A DNA stretch of 9,504 nucleotides. Source: Bacteroidia bacterium. Its GTDB lineage: Bacteria; Bacteroidota; Bacteroidia; Bacteroidales; GCA-2748055. The notes beneath the pieces are model-generated. The model did not search any database. It was not told where the DNA came from and worked only from the letters and a program-made list of their open reading frames with translations. The number at the start of each line of letters is the position of its first letter. The first letter of the stretch is position 1. The DNA is taken from contig JAUVKN010000154.1 in assembly GCA_030596245.1 (NCBI GenBank), forward strand, positions 1 through 9,504. The letters run 5' to 3'. This document shows positions 1-6,226 of this stretch, one piece after another. The position numbers and the translations under genes are program-made.

Positions 1-1017
1 GGAAAAATACTGAATGTAACATTTGGTCTGGACCAGACTACCGGGATGATCATCGGTGCTGTGGTGATCATATTTTATACCATGATGGGGGGATTCTTTG
101 CTGTAGCCTGGACAGATATGGTCCAGGGAATCATCATGATTGGCACACTGGTAGTGTTGCCACTGGTAGGATTGATGGAATTGAAAGAGATAAGTGAAAG
201 CACAAAACCGGTGGCAGAGCTGGTGGCAAAGGATGGTCATCCACTCATGTCTTTTACCGGGGGTAAAACCGGGTGGGCAGCAGCGGCCCTGATTATCAGC
301 GGTCTGAGCTGGGCTTTGGGATACATGGGTCAGCCCCACCTGCTCACCAGGTTCATGGCCATCAAAAAACCTGAGCAGATCAAAATTTCCAGGCGGATTG
401 CCATTGCATGGGTCATTCCTGCATTTTCCGGTGCATTAATCATTGGTTTAATTGGCGCAGGTCTTTATGGTCAGGGCATGTTTGACGATATTGAAAAAGT
501 AATGCCTCACCTGGCCAATGAACTACTTCCGGCATGGCTTGCAGGAATTTTTGTGAGTGGTGCAATTGCAGCAATGATGTCCACGGCCGACAGCCAGTTA
601 CTGGTGATAAGTTCTTCCATTATTGAGGACTTTTTTCACCGGACCCTGGGCAGGGATGTGGGTGATGCCTCATTGCTCAGGGCCAGCCGGATTATCACCA
701 TTGCAGTGGGGCTGGTCGGTTTTGGGATTGCACTTACCTCGGATAAACTTATTTTCTCCATGGTATCCTATGCCTGGGCAGGACTGGGATCCTCCTTTGG
801 TCCCCTGATCCTTTTAATGCTTACGTGGAAAAAAGTAACCTCCCAGGGGGTGATCGCAGGACTCATTACCGGGTTTGTATCCACGGTAGTGTGGTCAGAG
901 ATTACTGCACTTGATGCAGTGATCAGTGTCAGGTTCGTCTCCTGGGTTATGGCTTTCATGGCTGTATGGCTGGTGAGCATGGCCACCCGACATCCATCAC
1001 GATCTGAGAAAAAATGA
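1..1017 (+). CDS. putP: Sodium/proline symporter (SSS family), partial, 5' end outside window
   Basis: This is the C-terminal 338 residues of an inner-membrane sodium:solute symporter, most like PutP, which couples Na+ entry to L-proline uptake. The reading frame is open from base 1, so the visible ATG at 46 is internal. Seen in the sequence: a hydrophobic polytopic protein, the segment GQPHLLTRFMAIKK, the segment AAMMSTADSQLLV near residues 189-201 followed by SSSIIEDFF, and VSYAWAGLGSSFGP near residues 254-267. All three are close to the matching PutP segments. The Ser-Thr pair at residues 194-195 matches the Na+-site S340/T341 of E. coli PutP, which implies roughly 145 residues lie upstream. 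The stop overlaps the waaA start by four bases. Substrate assignment to proline rests on these similarities; another SSS substrate is possible but less likely. Confidence 0.94.
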   Translation, partial: GKILNVTFGLDQTTGMIIGAVVIIFYTMMGGFFAVAWTDMVQGIIMIGTLVVLPLVGLMELKEISESTKPVAELVAKDGHPLMSFTGGKTGWAAAALIISGLSWALGYMGQPHLLTRFMAIKKPEQIKISRRIAIAWVIPAFSGALIIGLIGAGLYGQGMFDDIEKVMPHLANELLPAWLAGIFVSGAIAAMMSTADSQLLVISSSIIEDFFHRTLGRDVGDASLLRASRIITIAVGLVGFGIALTSDKLIFSMVSYAWAGLGSSFGPLILLMLTWKKVTSQGVIAGLITGFVSTVVWSEITALDAVISVRFVSWVMAFMAVWLVSMATRHPSRSEKK

Positions 1018-2261
1018 GAGTAATCTATGATATAGGGATCAGGTTGTATTGGTTGGCGGCATGGATAATTTCTCCCTGGAACCACAAAGCAAAACTATGG
1101 CTGGCAGGAAGAAAGAGGTGGCTGGAAAAGTTAAAGCAGGCAATCGCACAGGAGGAGAGGGTCCTATGGTTCCATTGTGCTTCGTTGGGTGAGTTTGAGC
1201 AGGGAAGACCACTCATTGAGGAGTCACGCCGTCGTTTCCCTGAGCACAAGATCCTGCTCACTTTTTTTTCTCCATCGGGGTATGAGAAGCGAAAAAATTT
1301 CCAGGGGGCCGACCATGTGATGTACATGCCGCTGGATACAGCCCGTAATGCACGTCGGCTGGTAGACAGTTTCTCCATTGAGATGGCAATCTTTATCAAA
1401 TATGAATTCTGGTACCATTTCCTGCGACGGTTAAACAGGCGGAAGGTTCCTGTTTACCTGGCTTCCGGGAATTTCAGGTCCAGCCAGCTGTTTTTTAAGT
1501 GGTATGGCAAATGGTACAGGCGATTTCTGGACTATTTTGCCCATATGTTTGTGCAATATGAAACGTCAAAAAAATTGCTTGAAGGCATTGGTGTCAACTG
1601 GGTGTCCGTTACAGGAGACACAAGATTTGACAGGGTTAAACAGGTAGCTGAGACTGAATATAAAAATGAAACACTTGAAGCATTCTCCAGGGATTCAAGG
1701 GTGATCGTAGCAGGAAGTACCTGGGAACCGGATGAGCAAATACTGGAGCATGCGTTCAGACAGCTCCCTCAGGATACCCGGTTGATCATAGCCCCCCATG
1801 AATTGTCAGAAACACACCTCTTCAGGTTGAAGAAGCGGTTCCCGGAAAGTGTTTTATTCACCGAACTCGATCATCCATTGCCCAGGGGTATCCGGGTCGT
1901 AATTGTGGATACCATTGGTCAGCTTTCCTATCTCTACAGGTATGGGACCATGGCCTACATCGGGGGAGGATTTGGCAAAGGAATCCACAACACACTGGAA
2001 GCGGCCACCTACGGACTTCCTGTAATTTTCGGTCCTGCGTATCACAAATTTTCCGAAGCAGTTGAGCTTACAAAACTGTCAGCTGCCTTCCCGGTTCACG
2101 ATGAACAGGAGCTGTTATCCACAATTCATCAACAATTGGAAAATCCAGACCTGTTGAAAACCTCTTCGGGAATCGCCGGAGACTATGTGCTGGAAAGGGT
2201 TGGAGCCACATCGGCCATCATGGATAAAGTGTGTAAAAGTTCAGATGCTAATATGCTTTAG
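1014..2261 (+). CDS. waaA: 3-deoxy-D-manno-octulosonic acid (Kdo) transferase
   Basis: This enzyme (WaaA/KdtA, a GT-B glycosyltransferase) moves Kdo from CMP-Kdo to the lipid A precursor at the cytoplasmic face of the inner membrane, the first step of lipopolysaccharide core assembly. The 415-residue length fits the family (about 425 in E. coli). Visible signatures: an N-terminal hydrophobic anchor at residues 3-20; CASLGEFEQG at 55-64, whose Glu60 matches the catalytic base; FFSPSGYE at 84-91; KYEFW at 129-133; GDTRFDRV at 201-208; GSTWEPDE at 234-241; PHE at 261-263; and a nucleotide-sugar-binding stretch with GGGFGKGIHNTLEAA at 317-331. The start ATG shares bases with the stop of the upstream symporter gene (ATGA), which suggests translational coupling. 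No Shine-Dalgarno sequence is obvious. Whether it adds one or two Kdo residues cannot be read from the sequence. Confidence 0.95.
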   Translation: MRVIYDIGIRLYWLAAWIISPWNHKAKLWLAGRKRWLEKLKQAIAQEERVLWFHCASLGEFEQGRPLIEESRRRFPEHKILLTFFSPSGYEKRKNFQGADHVMYMPLDTARNARRLVDSFSIEMAIFIKYEFWYHFLRRLNRRKVPVYLASGNFRSSQLFFKWYGKWYRRFLDYFAHMFVQYETSKKLLEGIGVNWVSVTGDTRFDRVKQVAETEYKNETLEAFSRDSRVIVAGSTWEPDEQILEHAFRQLPQDTRLIIAPHELSETHLFRLKKRFPESVLFTELDHPLPRGIRVVIVDTIGQLSYLYRYGTMAYIGGGFGKGIHNTLEAATYGLPVIFGPAYHKFSEAVELTKLSAAFPVHDEQELLSTIHQQLENPDLLKTSSGIAGDYVLERVGATSAIMDKVCKSSDANML

Positions 2262-2266
2262 AGAAC

Positions 2267-2297
2267 CTTTCCGAGCAGAGAATTCTTCATAATTTTG
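2267..2297 (+). promoter_or_regulatory. Candidate Bacteroidota-type promoter for the TonB-dependent receptor
   Basis: TAATTTTG at 2290-2297 is an exact match to the Bacteroidota -7 consensus TAnnTTTG. A -33 element (TTTG-like) would be expected 19 or so bases upstream; only a weak CTTTCC is present at 2267-2272. A start site near 2304 would give a leader of about 110 bases before the chosen receptor start. The exact -7 match is the evidence; the rest is inference. Confidence 0.4.
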
Positions 2298-2330
2298 GGG
2301 TACTTTCGAAGGTTATGAACAATCACAACA

Positions 2331-2350
2331 ATTTCTTAAGGATTTCTTAA
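2331..2350 (+). repeat. Tandem ATTTCTTAA pair, 11-base period
   Basis: ATTTCTTAA occurs at 2331-2339 and again at 2342-2350, separated by GG, so the two copies sit one helical turn apart on the same face of the DNA. They lie in the receptor gene's leader, downstream of the candidate -7 element. They could be a direct-repeat protein site or chance in AT-rich DNA. Confidence 0.4.
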
Positions 2351-2416
2351 TCTATGGGAAGTTGTCAATGCATAATTTCGCAACTAATCTATATTTTATC
2401 TAAAACCAAAAAGTCT

Positions 2417-5400
2417 ATGAAAACCATTAAAAAGTTATTGCTCTCTCTGGCCATCTTCGGATTGGCATTGAGTGTGATGGGTCAGGGTACGACTACCGCG
2501 GGTATGAACGGTCAGATCCTTGACGACAATTCCAGCCCTCTTGCGGGCGCAACCGTGGTTGCAGTGCATGAACCCACAGGTTCTCAGTTTGGAGCCATTA
2601 CCGGGGAACAAGGTTTTTTCCGGATTCCGAACATGAACATCGGCGGTCCCTACAAAGTGACTGTCTCCTACGTGGGTTATGAGAATTATGATCAGGGCAA
2701 TATTTACCTGACACTGGGTCAGACCTTCCAGATCAATGTGGAACTGGGAATGACCCAGGTGGCCATAGCCGAGGTAGAAATTGTAGGCCGCCGGGTCAAG
2801 GAGTATGATGTTTTTGACGGCAACCGGACCGGTGCTGAAACCGTGGTTGGAGCCGAGCAGATCGGTGACCTTCCTTCGGTAAACAGGAACCTGGCCGACT
2901 TCACACGGATGACCCCACAGGCCATCGTGGACGGGAACGGAGCCATCTCCATTGCCGGTATTAACAACCGTTACAACGCCATCTCCTTTGACGGTGCTGT
3001 AAACAATGATGTATTTGGCCTTTCACCTACCGGAACCAATGGTGGCCAGACTTATGGTACACCCATATCCATGGATGCCATCGAGCAGTTCCAGATCACT
3101 CTGGCACCCTATGATGTTCGCCAGTCAGGTTTTGCAGGAGCCAGCATTAACGCTGTAACCCGCAGTGGATCTAACACTGTGACCGGGTCTGCATACTATT
3201 TCTTCAGGAATGAAGGCCTGGCAGGGAAAACCCCCACTGACAATGAAGATGTGGAAAGGATCAAACTGTCTGAATTCAGTTCCAATACGTATGGATTCAG
3301 GGTAGGCGGACCTATCATCAAGAACAAACTGTTCTTCTTTGTTAATGCTGAGATGCAGCGGGAACAGACCCCCAAGCCATTTGACTTTGCCGATTATTCA
3401 GGGGATAGTGACCAGGCGACTGTCCAGGCCGTAGCTGATAAGCTGATCAATGATTTCGGGTATGATCCGGGTACTTTCCTGACTAAGAACGACGAGCTTA
3501 ATTCAAACAAATTGATTGCACGGATTGACTGGAATATCAACAGTAAGCATAAGCTAATGTTCAGGCACAGTTACACCAGCCTGGAGGCCATTAAAACCAA
3601 TAGCTCCAGTTCCCGGTCGATGAATTTCGAAAACAATGCTCAATACTTCCCCAGTGTAACCAATTCAACTGCACTGGAACTAAAGTCAAACCTCACCGCC
3701 AGCTCCAACAGCCTGGTGATTGGGTTTACCTCAGTAAGGGATGACAGAGATCCTTACGGAGACAATTTCCCTGCATTCAGGGTATATGACGGCAGCGGAA
3801 CCCTCTATTTTGGATCGGAACCCTATTCTACAGCCAACCAGCTGGACCAGGATGTATTGACCATCACAGATAACTACAGCATCTACAAAGGGAAGCACAC
3901 CATCACAGTGGGTACCAACATTGAATTCTCCTCCACCTACAACCTCTTTATGAGGAAGAATTTCGGGGAATACCGCTATTCATCTGTGGCTGATTTTATG
4001 ACCATTGGTACAGGTGGTGAAGTGCCGGCATACCAGTTTGAAAGGGGTTATTCACTGGTGGATGATATTACCGGTGATGGATCAGCTGCTGCGGCTGACT
4101 TTAACATGCTTCAGTGGGGAATCTATGCCCAGGATGAATTCCAGGCATCTCCTGATCTGAAGATTACCCTCGGTATCCGGATGGACATGCCCATGTTCCT
4201 GACAGATAGTCCTGTGGATGATCATTTCAACGGTACCACCATTCCGGAACTTGAGGCTGCAGGATGGGACCTGGAAGGAGCGCAATCGGGACAGATGCCT
4301 TCTTCTTCCCTGATGTTCTCCCCCAGGGTTGGATTTAACTGGGATGTGTCGGGTGACAAGTCTACACAGTTGCGTGGTGGAGTTGGTGTCTTTACCTCAC
4401 GCCTGCCACTGGTATGGCCCGGCGGATCTTATACCAACAGTGGTGTTGTTATTGGTGGGGTTTATCACAGAAGCTCCTGGAATGGTGGAGCAAATCCCAT
4501 TACATTCAGACCTGAATGGGACAACCAGTGGAAGAATCCTGATTTTGGATATCCCGAAGCCGACTACGGCGGACAGGTCGACCTCTTTGCTGAAAACTTC
4601 AAATTCCCCCAGATATTCAGGGCCAACCTGGCTGTGGACCAGAAACTTCCCTGGGGCATGATTGGAACTTTGGAAGCGATCTATACCAAAACGCTGAATA
4701 ATGTGAATTACTTCAATGTGAATGTTGATCCGAATCCAGCCCAAAAATTGGATGGTACCGACAACCGGAACTTCTTCTCGGACGATAATATCACCGATGA
4801 TTACTCAAGGGTGATGCTGGGTACCAATACCAATGAAGGGTATTCCTACAACATTACGGTCCAGGTGCAGAAACCATTTGACAATGGCCTTACTGCGAAC
4901 GTGGCCTATACCTTTGGGCGTTCCATGGCAGTCAACGATGGTACATCCAGCCAGAACAGTTCCCAGTGGAGGTATATGGAGAATGTGAGCGGATTGAATT
5001 ATCTGAATCTGACCGTTTCCGACTTTGACCTGGGACACCGGTTTCTCGCTTATGCAAACTATAAAGTGGACTGGATTGGTCATATGACATCCTCATTCAC
5101 GCTTTACTATAATGGACAATCAGGGGATGTATTCTCATACGTATACAACGATAATGGTAATCTGAATGGTGAGGGTGAAAATGCCGGGAACCTGATCTAT
5201 GTGCCCGCATCACAAAGCGAGATCGTTTTCTCCGATGCTGCTACCGCCTCTGCTCAGTGGAGTGCCCTGGATGCGTTTATTGAAAACGATGATTACCTGA
5301 GTACCCGCAGGGGAGATTATGCCGAGCGCAATGGTGCCCGCATGCCCTTTACCAGTGTCATTGACTTTAAGTTCGCGCAGGATATTTATGTGAGCAGTGG

Positions 5401-5662
5401 GGAGATTAAGCACACCCTGCAGCTCACCTTTGACCTGTTTAACCTGGGTAACCTGATCAACAGCGACTGGGGTCGTATGCATTATGTTGGGAATGATGCG
5501 TTGCGACTCATCGATTTTGATGGATTTGTTGATGATGTGAATGGAGACTATACTCCAACCTTTACCTTTGATGCTCCTGAAGGAGATGTTTGGGACATCG
5601 ATGATATCGGGGTACAAAGTTCACGCTGGCAGGCCCAGATCGGACTTCGTTATATCTTCTAA
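2417..5662 (+). CDS. TonB-dependent outer-membrane receptor, Oar-like, with N-terminal carboxypeptidase-regulatory-like domain
   Basis: The product is a 1081-residue outer-membrane barrel expected to use TonB-ExbBD energy; its substrate is unknown. The start at 2417 begins MKTIKKLLLSLAIFGLALS, a signal peptide probably cleaved near residues 22-24 (MGQG). An in-frame ATG at 2354 would put 21 non-signal residues in front, so it is unlikely. Domain order: a beta-sandwich carboxypeptidase-regulatory-like domain at about 28-110 (GQILDDNSSPLAGATV, then a VSYVGYE end motif); a short AEVEIVG at about 118-124 in the position of a TonB box; a plug at about 140-250, with AIEQFQITLAPYDVRQSGFAG and INAVTRSGSN near its end; then a long barrel ending in IGLRYIF, the aromatic C-terminal residue used for Bam-dependent insertion. 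No SusD-like lipoprotein gene follows, and a terminator comes directly after. The layout resembles Oar of Myxococcus more than SusC or BtuB. Confidence 0.92.
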   Translation: MKTIKKLLLSLAIFGLALSVMGQGTTTAGMNGQILDDNSSPLAGATVVAVHEPTGSQFGAITGEQGFFRIPNMNIGGPYKVTVSYVGYENYDQGNIYLTLGQTFQINVELGMTQVAIAEVEIVGRRVKEYDVFDGNRTGAETVVGAEQIGDLPSVNRNLADFTRMTPQAIVDGNGAISIAGINNRYNAISFDGAVNNDVFGLSPTGTNGGQTYGTPISMDAIEQFQITLAPYDVRQSGFAGASINAVTRSGSNTVTGSAYYFFRNEGLAGKTPTDNEDVERIKLSEFSSNTYGFRVGGPIIKNKLFFFVNAEMQREQTPKPFDFADYSGDSDQATVQAVADKLINDFGYDPGTFLTKNDELNSNKLIARIDWNINSKHKLMFRHSYTSLEAIKTNSSSSRSMNFENNAQYFPSVTNSTALELKSNLTASSNSLVIGFTSVRDDRDPYGDNFPAFRVYDGSGTLYFGSEPYSTANQLDQDVLTITDNYSIYKGKHTITVGTNIEFSSTYNLFMRKNFGEYRYSSVADFMTIGTGGEVPAYQFERGYSLVDDITGDGSAAAADFNMLQWGIYAQDEFQASPDLKITLGIRMDMPMFLTDSPVDDHFNGTTIPELEAAGWDLEGAQSGQMPSSSLMFSPRVGFNWDVSGDKSTQLRGGVGVFTSRLPLVWPGGSYTNSGVVIGGVYHRSSWNGGANPITFRPEWDNQWKNPDFGYPEADYGGQVDLFAENFKFPQIFRANLAVDQKLPWGMIGTLEAIYTKTLNNVNYFNVNVDPNPAQKLDGTDNRNFFSDDNITDDYSRVMLGTNTNEGYSYNITVQVQKPFDNGLTANVAYTFGRSMAVNDGTSSQNSSQWRYMENVSGLNYLNLTVSDFDLGHRFLAYANYKVDWIGHMTSSFTLYYNGQSGDVFSYVYNDNGNLNGEGENAGNLIYVPASQSEIVFSDAATASAQWSALDAFIENDDYLSTRRGDYAERNGARMPFTSVIDFKFAQDIYVSSGEIKHTLQLTFDLFNLGNLINSDWGRMHYVGNDALRLIDFDGFVDDVNGDYTPTFTFDAPEGDVWDIDDIGVQSSRWQAQIGLRYIF

Positions 5663-5670
5663 TATCGATC

Positions 5671-5688
5671 ATTTTTCGAATGAAAAAT
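5671..5688. repeat. AT-rich inverted repeat just before the terminator
   Basis: ATTTTTC at 5671-5677 and GAAAAAT at 5682-5688 are perfect inverted copies around a four-base GAAT loop. It lies nine bases after the receptor stop and two bases before the terminator stem. It may be a weak companion hairpin to the terminator; a function of its own is not shown. Confidence 0.4.
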
Positions 5689-5689
5689 T

Positions 5690-5718
5690 GGGTGTCGTTT
5701 TTCGGCACCCTTTTTTTT
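5690..5718 (+). terminator. Intrinsic terminator of the receptor gene
   Basis: GGGTGTCG at 5690-5697 pairs with CGGCACCC at 5703-5710 (eight pairs, one G-T wobble) around a TTTTT loop, followed at once by eight T residues at 5711-5718. It is a textbook Rho-independent terminator 27 bases after the receptor stop. A-rich sequence before the stem could let it work weakly in the other direction, but no gene faces it. Confidence 0.9.
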
Positions 5719-5825
5719 GCTGATTTCGGTTTGTAATTATCTTTTTCCTGAATAAAGACGAACCCGCATGAACACTGGGATGGAGCGAATAAGGCAATTT
5801 CCCGTATTCTTTTAATTACCACTAA

Positions 5826-5847
5826 ATCAGATAATTAACAATCTGAT
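5826..5847. repeat. Inverted repeat ATCAGAT / ATCTGAT
   Basis: Perfect seven-base arms at 5826-5832 and 5841-5847 surround an eight-base AT-rich loop. It has no T-tract after it, so it is not a terminator. It lies about 380 bases upstream of nrdJ, so a role as operator or RNA hairpin is possible but unproven. Confidence 0.4.
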
Positions 5848-6023
5848 ACTTGGAAATTATGCATGATTTTTCTCATGTGACTGACTGTAATTGAGTTAGC
5901 TTTAGGGTTAATTTCTTGTTAATAAAATGAGGCTCAATTCCCCCTATCCGTTTTCGAATTCTTCTTAATTTCATTCCCCGAAATCTGTAGTGCAAAGGAC
6001 CCCTGTTTCATCACCCATTAAGG

Positions 6024-6039
6024 AAAATCATTTGATTTT
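6024..6039. repeat. 16-base palindrome AAAATCA-TT-TGATTTT
   Basis: Perfect seven-base arms with a two-base spacer form a compact dyad typical in size of a dimeric repressor site. It lies about 190 bases upstream of nrdJ. It has the length of an NrdR box but not its ACAC...GTGT ends, so I do not call it one. Confidence 0.4.
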
Positions 6040-6048
6040 TACCATGTG

Positions 6049-6097
6049 AAAATAGGGCCTTATTACCTCTATTCCAGAGGCTATATTTTGTAATAAG
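6049..6097 (+). promoter_or_regulatory. Structured, possibly two-state, leader element upstream of nrdJ
   Basis: CTTATTAC at 6059-6066 and GTAATAAG at 6090-6097 are perfect eight-base inverted arms. Nested inside is a small hairpin, CCTCT (6066-6070) and AGAGG (6076-6080), which shares one base with the outer arm. A competing fold pairs AAAATA (6049-6054) with TATTTT (6084-6089) and GCCT (6057-6060) with AGGC (6078-6081); the two folds cannot fully coexist. The position, 130 bases before the nrdJ start, would suit a leader RNA if transcription begins upstream. It matches no riboswitch class I know. Confidence 0.3.
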
Positions 6098-6130
6098 CAG
6101 ATTCACAGTAAGTTATGAGCCTGTTGATAT

Positions 6131-6143
6131 TAGTTAATAACTA
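6131..6143. repeat. 13-base palindrome TAGTTA-A-TAACTA
   Basis: Six-base arms surround a single central base. It lies 54 bases upstream of a second GTTAG/CTAAC-bearing palindrome at 6185-6198, and CTAAC also occurs at 6158-6162. The similar motif may mark repeated sites for one regulator, though the region is AT-rich and small palindromes are common. Confidence 0.3.
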
Positions 6144-6184
6144 TGGATTGATATGGACTAACTCAATGACTATTTTGGTGTTCT

Positions 6185-6198
6185 GTTAGGCACCTAAC
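6185..6198. promoter_or_regulatory. GTTAGG-CA-CCTAAC palindrome immediately before the nrdJ ribosome site
   Basis: Six-base perfect arms with a two-base centre end three bases before the GGAGGAG purine tract at 6201-6207. As DNA it could be an operator; as RNA it would be a tight hairpin abutting the ribosome-binding site. It does not match the NrdR box consensus. The regulatory role is inferred from position only. Confidence 0.35.
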
Positions 6199-6200
6199 CT

Positions 6201-6207
6201 GGAGGAG
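6201..6207 (+). promoter_or_regulatory. Shine-Dalgarno-like GGAGGAG upstream of nrdJ, unusually distant from ATG
   Basis: GGAGGAG is the only clear Shine-Dalgarno match in front of a gene in this window, but it ends 19 bases before the ATG at 6227, against the usual 5-9. An in-frame CTG at 6218 is 10 bases away and would add three residues. The ATG remains the default start. Confidence 0.45.
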
Positions 6208-6226
6208 AATATTTAAACTGAAAAGA

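Larger units (their letters stand above)
5719..6226. other. 508-base non-coding region upstream of nrdJ
   Basis: No gene is supported on either strand here. The region is AT-rich, with frequent stops, and I see no tRNA, rRNA or recognised RNA family. It holds several perfect short inverted repeats, at 5826-5847, 6024-6039, 6059-6097, 6131-6143 and 6185-6198, clustered toward nrdJ. Possible nrdJ promoters are only imperfect: TTTG at 6087-6090 followed after 18 bases by TAAGTTAT (6109-6116), and TATTTTG at 6171-6177 with TTG at 6148-6150. Neither matches TAnnTTTG exactly. A 10-base inverted pair, ATTGAGTTAG (5890-5899) and CTAACTCAAT (6158-6167), is also present and may be chance. Confidence 0.7.

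Noticed and set aside
2354..2416. Upstream ATG for the receptor
   Set aside because: It would place 21 residues including cysteines and polar stretches ahead of an otherwise ideal lysine-rich signal peptide that starts at 2417.
2417..5662. Receptor as a BtuB-type cobalamin importer serving nrdJ
   Set aside because: At 1081 residues with an N-terminal regulatory-like domain it is far larger than BtuB (about 600 residues), it is separated by a terminator and 500 bases from nrdJ, and no cobalamin-uptake genes adjoin it.
5562..5822. Minus-strand reading frame overlapping the receptor 3' end and terminator
   Set aside because: It crosses the strong terminator, is antisense to a well-supported gene and has no protein features; it is a shadow.
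5890..6167. 10-base inverted pair ATTGAGTTAG / CTAACTCAAT as ends of a mobile element
   Set aside because: The arms are short and not extended by similar flanks, there is no duplication next to them, and one such match in 560 bases of AT-rich DNA is not surprising.
5719..6226. Cobalamin riboswitch ahead of the B12-dependent reductase
   Set aside because: I looked for the conserved GCCACTG-type B12 box and its associated core motifs and found none in this stretch. The hairpins present do not resemble that architecture.
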